Assembly: GCA_963747335.1 (NCBI GenBank)
Contig: CAVVEV010000005.1
Location: 222,585-286,584 of the forward strand
Direction of reading: 5' to 3'
Length of the DNA: 64,000 bases
Source: Prado023 sp963747335
GTDB taxonomy: Bacteria > Actinomycetota > Actinomycetes > S36-B12 > CAIYMF01
In this document: in pieces, positions 27,156 to 34,323 of the stretch
How positions within the stretch are numbered: position 1 is the first letter of the stretch
Layout: the number at the start of each line of letters is the position of its first letter
The notes under the pieces: model-generated
What the model saw: the letters and a program-made list of their open reading frames with translations, nothing else
The model's database searches: none
Told to the model about the DNA's origin: nothing
Made by a program: the position numbers and the translations under genes

Positions 27156-27857
27156 ATGAGGCTTCACCGGACAACCACCGCACTGGCCGCGCTGCTCCTG
27201 GTGGGCTCGTTGGGCGCCTGCGCCGAGTACACGACCACGGGCGTGCCCTCCGAGGAGGAGTTCGCAGCCGAGATACAGCCAGTCCTGGAGGAGAACCCGC
27301 TGGACGCCACCTCCTGGGCGCTCACCGGGTCCAGCCTCAGCGCGCAGGACCTCGGCACGATGGGCGTCACCGCCGACTTCTTCGCCGAGCAGATGTCCGG
27401 ACAGGGCCCCGTCAACAGCTACTTCACCGACTACACGGTGGAGGGCGAGTCCATCGATTTCGGCGAGATCGGGTCGACCCGGATGGCTGGCGAGCCCGCG
27501 ATGATGGAGGCCGAGACCGCGTACTTCGAGCTGCTCGGCACCGTGACCTCGTTCGAGCTGTCCGGCGACGAGCTGGTGCTCAAGGCTGACGCGCAGGAGG
27601 TGCTCACCTACGTCGCCGCCGACCAGGCGGGGTCGTCCACGGACGTGGAGGGCGCCACCGGGGACATCAACGCCCTGGCAGGCACGCTCGTGGGGATGGA
27701 GGTCGCGGCGGCGGAGAAGGCCACCACCGACGCGGGCTTCGTGTTCCGGGTCACCTCCGTGGACGGCGATCCCCGGCCGGTCACGATGGACTACCGCGAG
27801 GACCGCATCAACGCCGAGGTCGAGGACGACGAGGTCGTCCGAGTCACGATCGGCTGA
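27156..27857 (+). CDS. Lipoprotein with META/I78-like region
   Basis: 233 residues. Signal peptide TALAALLLVGSLGAC with lipobox LGAC (Cys22), so exported and lipid-anchored. The middle (LDATSWALTGSSLSAQDLGT; YFELLGTVTSFELSGDELVL) resembles META/HslJ-like domains, and the C-terminal VGMEVAAAEKATTDAGFVFR with MDYREDRINAEVEDDEVV strongly recalls the I78 peptidase-inhibitor fold. It may protect envelope proteins from proteases, but that rests on weak likeness. AAGGAGA precedes the ATG, so this gene has a normal leader. Confidence 0.75.
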   Translation: MRLHRTTTALAALLLVGSLGACAEYTTTGVPSEEEFAAEIQPVLEENPLDATSWALTGSSLSAQDLGTMGVTADFFAEQMSGQGPVNSYFTDYTVEGESIDFGEIGSTRMAGEPAMMEAETAYFELLGTVTSFELSGDELVLKADAQEVLTYVAADQAGSSTDVEGATGDINALAGTLVGMEVAAAEKATTDAGFVFRVTSVDGDPRPVTMDYREDRINAEVEDDEVVRVTIG

Positions 27858-27908
27858 CCGCAGGGTCTGGGCGCCGCCCCGCCCGTCTGGCGCAGAACGG
27901 CCATATAT

Positions 27909-27939
27909 GTCCGGATCCGGCCTCGCATTGTCCGGATCC
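27909..27939. repeat. Direct repeat TCCGGATCC upstream of the alarmone synthetase
   Basis: TCCGGATCC appears twice, about 21 bp apart (near 27911 and 27932), in the gap before the RelA-like gene; ATATATG lies just before the first. Possible operator. Nothing else is seen in 27858-28004. Confidence 0.35.
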
Positions 27940-28004
27940 TGCCGATCCCGGTCACGGTAGCCACGAGCCGGCCCGCTGGGCGGGGTCCGGGCTCCCCCCG
28001 TCAA

Positions 28005-28010
28005 TACACT
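28005..28010 (+). promoter_or_regulatory. Candidate -10 (TACACT) of the alarmone synthetase gene
   Basis: TACACT 7 bases before ATG 28018; the same hexamer and spacing occur at 30286. Confidence 0.5.
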
Positions 28011-28017
28011 GCGAAGC

Positions 28018-29094
28018 ATGGCTCGCACTTCCGGCCCGGCCCCCGCCAGCACCCACTCCATCGTGGCCGACCAGGCGCCCACGCCCCGCCCGCGCGCGTG
28101 GGCGCATCGCGAGGCTCAGGCGTACCGCCGCCGACGCCGGGAGTTCGTGGCCGCCACCAACGCCCTGGTGGCATGGCTGCAGGGCCGGTTGGTGGACGTC
28201 GACGAGATCGAGGCCTTCGTCTCCGGACGCGCCAAGGATGTCCGCTCCGTCGAGCAGAAGCTGCGCGCACGCGACCGTCTCCAGCCCGGTCGCGACAGCG
28301 CCTACACCGATCTGCCCGACCTCATCGGCGTTCGGGTCGTCGTGCGGCTCGAGAGCGAGATCGCGATCGTGGCCCAGGAGCTGCACCGGCTGCTGCTCGT
28401 GGACAAGGACGTGGATGCCCGGGACGAGCGCGCGCGCGAGGAGACACCGGGCTACCGCGGCCGACACTTCGACGTCCGCGCCCGGCCTGACAGTGAGCTC
28501 CCGGAGCTGCTGACGATCCAGCCGGCGGAGATCCAGGTCCGGACCCGGGCCGCGGACCTGTGGGCGTCGCTGGAGCATGAGCTGCGCTACAAGGGCGGCG
28601 ACGAGCTGCCCCCCGCACGCAGCCGGCAGTTCGTCCTGGCCGCCAGCCTCCTCGAGCTCGCCGAACGCGAGCTGGAGGACCTGCGCGCCTGGCAGGTGGA
28701 CACCCAGCAGCACACGGCAGGGGAGCCCACGGCACCCACCCGCGAGGCGGCCGCGCCGTGGGACGAGGCAGGGCTCGCAGAGTTCCTGGCCGCCCGATAC
28801 CCAGCCGCGCCGAGCACCCCCCGACGCCTGGGGTGGATGGTCGAGCTGCTGCGCGAGATGAACCTGGACTCAGCCGCTGCCCTCACCAAGCAGCTGCCCG
28901 CGACGCCCGACGCGCGGATCCTGGCCCTCGTCGAGGGTCGCGCCACCGTGGACACGGTCCGCATGCTCGACGACGAGTTGCTGCTCGTGGCGCCGGAGGC
29001 CTACATCAAGGCGAACAGGGCGGTCCCCGACGAGCGCAACCCGCAGCGGATCAGGACCCTGGAGCGTCGCCAGCGGCGGTTGACCGGGGGCTGA
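28018..29094 (+). CDS. Small alarmone synthetase-like protein (RelA/SpoT nucleotidyltransferase domain)
   Basis: 358 residues. The RelA/SpoT synthetase core is at about 60-200: GRAKDVRSVEQKLRARDRLQ, TDLPDLIGVRVVVRLESEIA, GYRGRHFDVRARPDSELPEL and EIQVRTRAADLWASLEHELR with YKGG. The H-x-V-type and EIQVRT motifs argue for (p)ppGpp synthesis; no HD hydrolase domain is present. Unlike compact RelQ/RelP enzymes of about 210-240 residues, it carries a helical C-terminal extension of about 150 residues ending in Arg-rich RTLERRQRRLTGG. Activity is inferred; some family members make other alarmones or act as toxins. Confidence 0.82.
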   Translation: MARTSGPAPASTHSIVADQAPTPRPRAWAHREAQAYRRRRREFVAATNALVAWLQGRLVDVDEIEAFVSGRAKDVRSVEQKLRARDRLQPGRDSAYTDLPDLIGVRVVVRLESEIAIVAQELHRLLLVDKDVDARDERAREETPGYRGRHFDVRARPDSELPELLTIQPAEIQVRTRAADLWASLEHELRYKGGDELPPARSRQFVLAASLLELAERELEDLRAWQVDTQQHTAGEPTAPTREAAAPWDEAGLAEFLAARYPAAPSTPRRLGWMVELLREMNLDSAAALTKQLPATPDARILALVEGRATVDTVRMLDDELLLVAPEAYIKANRAVPDERNPQRIRTLERRQRRLTGG

Positions 29095-29211
29095 CGTTGA
29101 GGGCCATCAGCCCACCGGGCGTCGTTCGCTGGGCTCAGCTCGACCGTTCTGCTCGGACTGTCCGCCCGCCCGTTCCGCATGGCCTGGCCGCGGACGACGG
29201 TCGCGCACGGC

Positions 29212-29217
29212 TAGTGT
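29212..29217 (+). promoter_or_regulatory. Candidate -10 (TAGTGT) of the esterase gene
   Basis: TAGTGT 7 bases before ATG 29225; leaderless start inferred. Confidence 0.45.
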
Positions 29218-29224
29218 CGCGGTC

Positions 29225-30250
29225 ATGCTTCCCTGGTCCGGCACCCTCGCAGGCCGCCTCGACGAACTGGTCATCGACTCCGCTGCGCTGCGCGGGAATC
29301 CCTTGGGGGATCCGCACGAGCGCCCGCTGTGGGTCTACGTCCCACCCGGCTACGAGCACGACCCCACTGCCCGGTACCCCACGGTCTACGTGATCCAGGG
29401 CTACACCGGGCACGTGGCGATGTGGGCCAACCGATCTCCCTTCCGCCAGCCGTTCCCCGAGACCGCCGATGCCGTCTTCGCCGGCGGGGCACCGCCCTGC
29501 ATCGTGGCGTACGTCGACGCCTGGACCGCCTACGGCGGCTCGCAGTTCGTCGACTCCCCCGGCACCGGGAAGTACCACACCTACCTGTGCGACGAGGTCG
29601 TGGCGTTCGTGGACGCGCGGTACCGCACCATCGCGGACCGCGAGTCCCGGGCGATCATGGGCAAGTCCAGCGGTGGGTACGGCGCGATGATCACGCCCAT
29701 GTTGCGCCCGGACGTGTTCGGCGCCCTGGCCACGCACGCCGGCGATGCGCTCTACGAGCTGTGCTACGTCCCGGAGTTCGGCGCCGTGATCCGCGCGCTG
29801 CGCGCCTACGACGGCGACCCCGAGCGCTGGTGGGCGGATTTCACGTCCCGGACGGCGTTCAGCAAGCCCGAGGACGACATGTTGCTGGGCATCTACGGAG
29901 TGGCAGCCTGCTTCTCGGCCGACGACGAGGGCACCCCTGTCCTGCCCTTCGACCCGGTCACCGGCGTGCTGCGCCCCGAGGTGTGGCAACGCTGGCTGGA
30001 CCTCGACCCGGTCCGGATGGCGCCCCTGCACGCCGATGCGCTGCGCTCCTTGCGGGCGGTCTGGATCGATGCGGGAGCCTCCGACGACTACTACCTGGAC
30101 ATCGGGGCGCAGGCGTTCCGCGCGGAGCTTGCGGCCGCCCAGGTGCCTGAGGACCGGATCCACTTCGAGCTGTTCCCCGGCACGCACGGCGGCATCGACC
30201 ACCGCTACCCCCTGGCGCTGGGATGGCTCGCCCATCGGCTCGCCCGCTGA
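29225..30250 (+). CDS. Putative esterase (Fes/esterase D-type alpha/beta hydrolase)
   Basis: 341 residues, alpha/beta hydrolase of the putative-esterase family. The oxyanion/early strand is YPTVYVIQGYTGHVAMWANR; the nucleophile elbow is RAIMGKSSGGYGAMITPML (Ser in GKSSGG); Asp probably in IDAGASDDYYLD; His in LFPGTHGGIDHRYP. No signal peptide, so cytoplasmic. Substrate unknown; relatives hydrolyse S-formylglutathione, siderophore esters or mycolyl esters. It stands alone between the alarmone synthetase and ZIP genes, both with their own leaderless promoters. Confidence 0.85.
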   Translation: MLPWSGTLAGRLDELVIDSAALRGNPLGDPHERPLWVYVPPGYEHDPTARYPTVYVIQGYTGHVAMWANRSPFRQPFPETADAVFAGGAPPCIVAYVDAWTAYGGSQFVDSPGTGKYHTYLCDEVVAFVDARYRTIADRESRAIMGKSSGGYGAMITPMLRPDVFGALATHAGDALYELCYVPEFGAVIRALRAYDGDPERWWADFTSRTAFSKPEDDMLLGIYGVAACFSADDEGTPVLPFDPVTGVLRPEVWQRWLDLDPVRMAPLHADALRSLRAVWIDAGASDDYYLDIGAQAFRAELAAAQVPEDRIHFELFPGTHGGIDHRYPLALGWLAHRLAR

Positions 30251-30285
30251 TCCGAACCCCCGTCCCCTCGGCACAATCGGCTGCC

Positions 30286-30291
30286 TACACT
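30286..30291 (+). promoter_or_regulatory. Candidate -10 (TACACT) of the ZIP gene
   Basis: TACACT 7 bases before GTG 30299; leaderless start inferred. Confidence 0.5.
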
Positions 30292-30298
30292 GGATGAG

Positions 30299-31009
30299 GT
30301 GACCCCCGAGGCGACCGGCTTCCTGCTGTCGGTGGGCGCTGCATCGGCAGCTCTGCTGGGCTGGGTGGCGGTCGCAGCCAAGCGGACGTGGACCGATCGC
30401 AACGTCGGGTTCGCCCTCCTGTTCTCGGCTGCTGCGATGCTCATGATCAGTGTCGTCGAACTCCTGCCACCTGGCCTGCGGGACCCCTCCCTGCGCGGGG
30501 TGACCATCCTGCTGTTCACCGCGGGGTTCCTCGCCGTGCCCGCGCTGCGCTGGGTGCTGGCGAGGATGCTGCCGTCCCTGGGAACCGCCCAGAGCGCGGC
30601 GCTGCTCGTCATGGTCGCGATCGCCCTGCACAACGTCCCGGAAGGGGCCGTGCCGTTCGCCGCGACGATGATCAGCCTGCGCGCCGGCGTGATCACCGCG
30701 GTGGCAATCGGCCTGCACAACATCCCGGAGGGCATGGCAGTCTCCACCGCGGTCCTCGCGATGGGGGGCTCGCGCCGGCGGGCACTGGCCTACACGGGCG
30801 TCTCGGTCGTCGGAGAGGTCGCGGGGGCGGTGCTCATCCTCGTCGTGGGCAGGACCCTGAGCCCAGCCGGTGCCGCCGAGCTCCTGGCATTCGTCGCCGG
30901 GGTCATGGTGTCGCTGTGCGTCACGCAGTTGATCCCCGCCGGAGTCGGCCTGGTCAGGGGATCGACGACCCAGAGAGTGGCACTGGCAGCCGCAGAGTCC
31001 CAGGGTTGA
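30299..31009 (+). CDS. ZIP-family divalent metal transporter
   Basis: 236 residues, seven to eight membrane segments. The paired metal-binding signatures are HNVPEG (VAIALHNVPEGAVPF) and HNIPEG (VAIGLHNIPEGMAVS) on consecutive helices, diagnostic of ZIP proteins; a later helix carries SVVGEVAGAVLIL with the Glu often involved in the site. Imports Zn(II) or Fe(II)/Mn(II) across the membrane. The cytoplasmic loop is short (ARMLPSLGTAQ) with no His-rich stretch, so metal identity is open. GTG start supported by the upstream -10. Confidence 0.92.
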   Translation: MTPEATGFLLSVGAASAALLGWVAVAAKRTWTDRNVGFALLFSAAAMLMISVVELLPPGLRDPSLRGVTILLFTAGFLAVPALRWVLARMLPSLGTAQSAALLVMVAIALHNVPEGAVPFAATMISLRAGVITAVAIGLHNIPEGMAVSTAVLAMGGSRRRALAYTGVSVVGEVAGAVLILVVGRTLSPAGAAELLAFVAGVMVSLCVTQLIPAGVGLVRGSTTQRVALAAAESQG

Positions 31010-31069
31010 GCGGGCTGCGCGCCCGGGGGTCCGCCCCACCGGGACGGGCGTCGGGACCGGCCGGGGAGG

Positions 31070-31075
31070 TACCGT
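31070..31075 (+). promoter_or_regulatory. Candidate -10 (TACCGT) of the nucleotidyltransferase gene
   Basis: TACCGT 6 bases before ATG 31082. Confidence 0.45.
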
Positions 31076-31081
31076 CACCCG

Positions 31082-31861
31082 ATGCAGCCGGCATCAGCCC
31101 CGATCTCGCGTGCTGTCATCATCACCACGCTCCACCGCGCGCTCGAGTCCCTGCCCGAGGCACTGGCGGCGTTCCTGGGCGGCAGCGATGCCACGGGACG
31201 CACGGATGAGCACTCCGACATCGACCTGGTCGCTGTCGTGGACGATGGCGCGGTCGAGGCTGCGTTCGCGGCCATCCATGCCGCCCTGGAGGAGTTGTCG
31301 CCCCTTCTCCACCGATGGCGGCTCGCGGACCCCACATGGCACGGACACTCGCAGGAGTTCGTGTCCCTGCGAGACGCCGACCCGGCACACTTCGTCGACC
31401 TTGTCGTGCAGACGCCCTCCGGCGGCGAGCGCTTCCTCGAGGTCGAGCGCCACGGTCATGCGCTGGTGCTGTTCGACCGGGCCGGTGTCCTCGCCCCGAT
31501 GCCTCTGGACCGGGCTGCGCTGCACACGCGGATCGATGAGCGAGTGGCCGTCCTGCGCGAGCGGTTCCCACTGTTCCAGACGCTGGTCACCCGGGCGGTC
31601 CGTCGCGGATTCGTTGCCGAGGCTGCCGTCGCCTACCAGGACCACACCTACCGTCCGCTGATCGAGCTCCTGCGCATCCGGCACTGCCCAGACCGGTTCG
31701 ACTACGGCGCCCGGTACCTCGATCGCGACCTGCCGCCGGCACTGCGTGCCGAGGTGGAGGCGTTGGCGCTGCCGGGCTCCCTCGACGAGGTGCTGTCGTT
31801 CCGGGAGCGGGCACAGGCCCTGTTCGACACGAACCTGGCGGAGCTGACCCCGGCGCAGTGA
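31082..31861 (+). CDS. Nucleotidyltransferase-domain protein
   Basis: 259 residues. The N-terminal polymerase-beta-like motif FLGGSDATGRTDEHSDIDLV (GGS...D-x-D) gives the nucleotide-binding loop and metal acids; the third acid is probably in HFVDLVVQT. The C-terminal half is helical (RERFPLFQTLVTRAVRRGFV; YRPLIELLRIRHCPDRFDYG), as in aminoglycoside adenylyltransferase or MNT-like proteins. It could modify a small molecule or a protein; no HEPN partner gene is next to it. Ends at a strong palindromic terminator. Confidence 0.82.
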   Translation: MQPASAPISRAVIITTLHRALESLPEALAAFLGGSDATGRTDEHSDIDLVAVVDDGAVEAAFAAIHAALEELSPLLHRWRLADPTWHGHSQEFVSLRDADPAHFVDLVVQTPSGGERFLEVERHGHALVLFDRAGVLAPMPLDRAALHTRIDERVAVLRERFPLFQTLVTRAVRRGFVAEAAVAYQDHTYRPLIELLRIRHCPDRFDYGARYLDRDLPPALRAEVEALALPGSLDEVLSFRERAQALFDTNLAELTPAQ

Positions 31862-31871
31862 CGAGCCGGTG

Positions 31872-31917
31872 AGGTCCTGTCCGGCGCCCCGCGCGTCCGG
31901 TGCGCCGGACAGGACCT
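31872..31917. terminator. Bidirectional terminator
   Basis: Perfect 16-bp palindromic stem AGGTCCTGTCCGGCGC (31872-31887) / GCGCCGGACAGGACCT (31902-31917) with a 14-base loop, between convergent nucleotidyltransferase and SRPBCC genes. Confidence 0.85.
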
Positions 31918-31930
31918 GCGGGTGGGTGCG

Positions 31931-32407
31931 TCAGGCTCCGGGACCGAGTTCAGCGGCGGCCTTGAGCGCCTCGAGAGTCTGGCGGATGTTGCGCCGGTTG
32001 TGCTCGTCGCGCGGCCCGGGGATCATCACCGACCCGGCCCGGCGGATGAACTGCCCGCGCCGCCCCTCGCGCCTCTCGACCCAGGTCTCGATGACTCGGC
32101 ACCCGCCCTCGGTGGCTTCGATCTCGTACGCCCACGACGAGATCGGGAACGGGCCGAGGTCGACGTCGAAGGCGAACGCATGCCCCCGATCCGACCGCGT
32201 CACGCGGCAGCGCGTGGCCCAGATCCAGGGCCCGCGACGGTTGGTCCCCCAGAACGTGTCACCGACCCTGAGCCGCTCACCGGCACCCAGGGCTACCCCG
32301 GTCGCCTCCGGCGAGAACCGCCCCACCGACGAGACGTCAGCGATCAGGTCATAGACCACCTCCGGCGGGGCCGAGATGTGGATCGACTCACTGACGCTGG
32401 CTCCCAT
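31931..32407 (-). CDS. SRPBCC (polyketide cyclase/START-like) protein
   Basis: 158 residues, helix-grip fold: SESIHISAPPEVVYDLIADV followed by SSVGRFSPEATGV is the standard start, and the C-terminal helix is DEHNRRNIRQTLEALKAAAE. A middle TFWGTNRRGPWIWATRCRV strand is Trp-rich and lines the usual ligand cavity. Binds a hydrophobic ligand; no specific role can be given. TAGGAT lies 6 bases before ATG 32407, so it has its own promoter. Confidence 0.85.
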   Translation of the reverse strand: MGASVSESIHISAPPEVVYDLIADVSSVGRFSPEATGVALGAGERLRVGDTFWGTNRRGPWIWATRCRVTRSDRGHAFAFDVDLGPFPISSWAYEIEATEGGCRVIETWVERREGRRGQFIRRAGSVMIPGPRDEHNRRNIRQTLEALKAAAELGPGA

Positions 32408-32413
32408 GCAGCG

Positions 32414-32419
32414 ATCCTA
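32414..32419 (-). promoter_or_regulatory. Candidate -10 (TAGGAT) of the SRPBCC gene
   Basis: TAGGAT on the minus strand, 6 bases before ATG 32407, identical to the hexamer upstream of the 3718 acyltransferase start. Confidence 0.45.
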
Positions 32420-32435
32420 GGCGGGCAGATGCCCG

Positions 32436-32804
32436 CTACTCGGCCACCTTCGATCGCGGGTCAAGCATCGTGAGGACCATCCGGGAGGGCTCGATCGCCA
32501 GGATCTCGTGAGCCACGCGGGCGCCGATGTGGACCAGTCCCCCCGGGTGGAGCTCCACACGCTCCCCATCTGCGCCCACACGTAGGCGCCCGTCGAGGAC
32601 CTGCAGCAGGATGGGAACCGCCGCGGTGTGCTCGGTGAGCTCCTGCCCGGCATCGAACGAGAACAGGACGACCCGTGCGCCCTCCGCCTTCAGCACCGTG
32701 CGCGAGACGGTCGATCCCGACGCCACCTCGACCAGCGCGCCCAGTTCAGCGATGTGCTCCAAGAATGCCAACTCCCTCCAGCTGATGTTCTGGCGCTGTG
32801 TCAT
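32436..32804 (-). CDS. Cupin-domain protein next to narI
   Basis: 122 residues forming one beta-barrel: VVLFSFDAGQELTEHTAAVP (metal-site first motif, with E and H), LQVLDGRLRVGADGERVELH (second), PGGLVHIGARVAHEILAIEP (third, with H). Two motif histidines and a glutamate could bind a metal. Small cupins of this kind often lie near denitrification or anaerobic genes; here it is 50 bases downstream of narI in the same direction, so it may be the last gene of the nar operon or have its own start. The large inverted repeat 32797-32839 overlaps its start codon. Confidence 0.82.
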   Translation of the reverse strand: MTQRQNISWRELAFLEHIAELGALVEVASGSTVSRTVLKAEGARVVLFSFDAGQELTEHTAAVPILLQVLDGRLRVGADGERVELHPGGLVHIGARVAHEILAIEPSRMVLTMLDPRSKVAE

Positions 32805-32839
32805 CGATCCGGCACTTCAATGGCCAGATCGATGACACA
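32797..32839. promoter_or_regulatory. Perfect 13-bp inverted repeat over the cupin start
   Basis: TGTGTCATCGATC (32797-32809) and GATCGATGACACA (32827-32839), 17-base spacer. It covers the cupin ATG (32804) and begins 16 bases after the narI stop. Either a terminator of narGHJI or an operator/attenuator controlling the cupin gene. Confidence 0.65.
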
Positions 32840-32854
32840 AGGCCCGTCTGCGAC

Positions 32855-33592
32855 CTACGAGCCGATCTTCTCCCAGCCGCGCCGGGGGGCGTGGCTGCCC
32901 GGCTCGTGCGGGCCGCGGTCGCGGTAGACCACGTAGGGCCGGAAGAAGTACATCAGGGGCGCGGAGAAGGCATGCACCAGCCGGGTGAACGGCCAGATCA
33001 TGAAGACCAGCATTCCCGCGACTGCGTGGATCCGGAACGATGGCGGTGCTGCGGCCATGAGCTCGCCCTGCGGCTGCAGGAGCAGGATCGAGCGGAACCA
33101 CACCGATACGTCCTCGCGGTAGTTGTGCCCCTCACCGATCACTCCGGCGCCGACCAGGGTGGTCAGCAGGCCCAGGAGGATGGCAGCCACGAGGAAGACG
33201 TACATGGTCTTGTCGTTCTTCGTCGTGGCAGCGAAGACCGGGCCCACGGTGCGGCGGCGGTAGATCAGCAGGACGATGCCGATCAGGGTGGCAGCACCGG
33301 CGAACAGCCCGAGGCCGACAGCCATGGCGTGGTAGAGCGACTCCGAGAGGCCGATCGCCTGGGTCCAGGACTCGGGGATCAGCAGGCCGACGACGTGGCC
33401 GCCGACCACGGCGAGGATGCCGAGGTGGAACAGCGGGCTGGCGATGCGGATGAGCGTGCGCTCGTAGAGCTGGCTGGAGCGCGTGGTCCAGCCGAACTTG
33501 TCATAGCGGTAGCGCCAGATGGTGCCCACCACGAACGTGGTGATCGCCACGTACGGCAGGACGTCCCACAGCAGGATCTCGGTGGTGGTCAT
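32855..33592 (-). CDS. narI: Respiratory nitrate reductase gamma subunit (cytochrome b)
   Basis: 245 residues, five membrane helices. Diheme cytochrome b that takes electrons from menaquinol and passes them to NarH. Heme ligand histidines are visible in SPLFHLGILAVVGGHVVGLL (two) and in PPSFRIHAVAGMLVFMIWPF with TRLVHAF (two). The N-terminus WRYRYDKFGWTTRSSQLYER is typical. Its ATG overlaps the narJ stop. The C-terminus is slightly longer than usual, ending RRGWEKIGS. Confidence 0.97.
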   Translation of the reverse strand: MTTTEILLWDVLPYVAITTFVVGTIWRYRYDKFGWTTRSSQLYERTLIRIASPLFHLGILAVVGGHVVGLLIPESWTQAIGLSESLYHAMAVGLGLFAGAATLIGIVLLIYRRRTVGPVFAATTKNDKTMYVFLVAAILLGLLTTLVGAGVIGEGHNYREDVSVWFRSILLLQPQGELMAAAPPSFRIHAVAGMLVFMIWPFTRLVHAFSAPLMYFFRPYVVYRDRGPHEPGSHAPRRGWEKIGS

Positions 33593-34323
33593 CGGCGGGC
33601 TCCTGTCGGGGTGAGGCTGGTCGGGAAGGGCTCGAGGCCGACCTCCTCGACGGGCGGCCCTGATGCGGCCAGCTCGGCCATCCGCGCGGCCACCTCGCGA
33701 GTGACCTCCGGCAGCGTGGCAACAACGGCGTCCAGCACGTGCGAGTACACCGACCCGAGGTCGTGCAGGGCCTCGCGCAGCAGCCCGATCGGGGCGGCAT
33801 GCTCGGCCAGGAGGGCATCGCCGGTGACCCGGTCACCGACCGCCGCGAACTCCAGGACCACCGCCAGGTGGTCGGGCAGCTCCTCGTTGCCGATGGTGAA
33901 GCCGCTGGCCTCGTAGGCCTGCTTGAACCGCAGGATCGCCACCCCCCGGTTGCGGGTGTCACCGTTGGTCCAGTAGGTCAGGAACGGGCACGCCCGGCGT
34001 TTCATGTCGAAGATCTCGACGTAGTGCCGCTGCACGTCGCCGATCGGGGTGCCGTCCAGGTGCGCGAGGAACCCCTGCAGAGGGGTCCGCACCGGCTCGG
34101 GGAGCTCAGCCACGGCGGCGGCCAGGCCGTCGAGGCGATCGAGCAGCGGGCCGTCCGGGTAGGCCATCAGCCAGGAGCACGCCAGCCGGGTGGCGGCGAT
34201 GTCACGCTCGGACATCCCGTGCACCCGGAACCCGTCGACCGGCGACTTCGGCCGGCGCAGGCGCAGCGGGAGCCCGAGGAACTCCGAGGCCTCCCGGGCA
34301 CCGACCCTCGACAGGGGGGTCAT
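33589..34323 (-). CDS. narJ: Nitrate reductase assembly chaperone
   Basis: 244 residues of the NarJ/TorD-like helical family. It delivers molybdenum cofactor to NarG and checks its maturation in the cytoplasm. Recognisable blocks are SWLMAYPDGPLLDRLDGLAA, GDVQRHYVEIFDMKRRACPF followed by LTYWTNGDTRNRG, and ELPDHLAVVLEFAA. It has an N-terminal extension of about 40 residues (LSRVGAREASEFLGLPLRLR) not found in short NarJ proteins. ATG 34323 overlaps the narH stop and its stop overlaps narI. Confidence 0.95.
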   Translation of the reverse strand: MTPLSRVGAREASEFLGLPLRLRRPKSPVDGFRVHGMSERDIAATRLACSWLMAYPDGPLLDRLDGLAAAVAELPEPVRTPLQGFLAHLDGTPIGDVQRHYVEIFDMKRRACPFLTYWTNGDTRNRGVAILRFKQAYEASGFTIGNEELPDHLAVVLEFAAVGDRVTGDALLAEHAAPIGLLREALHDLGSVYSHVLDAVVATLPEVTREVAARMAELAASGPPVEEVGLEPFPTSLTPTGARR

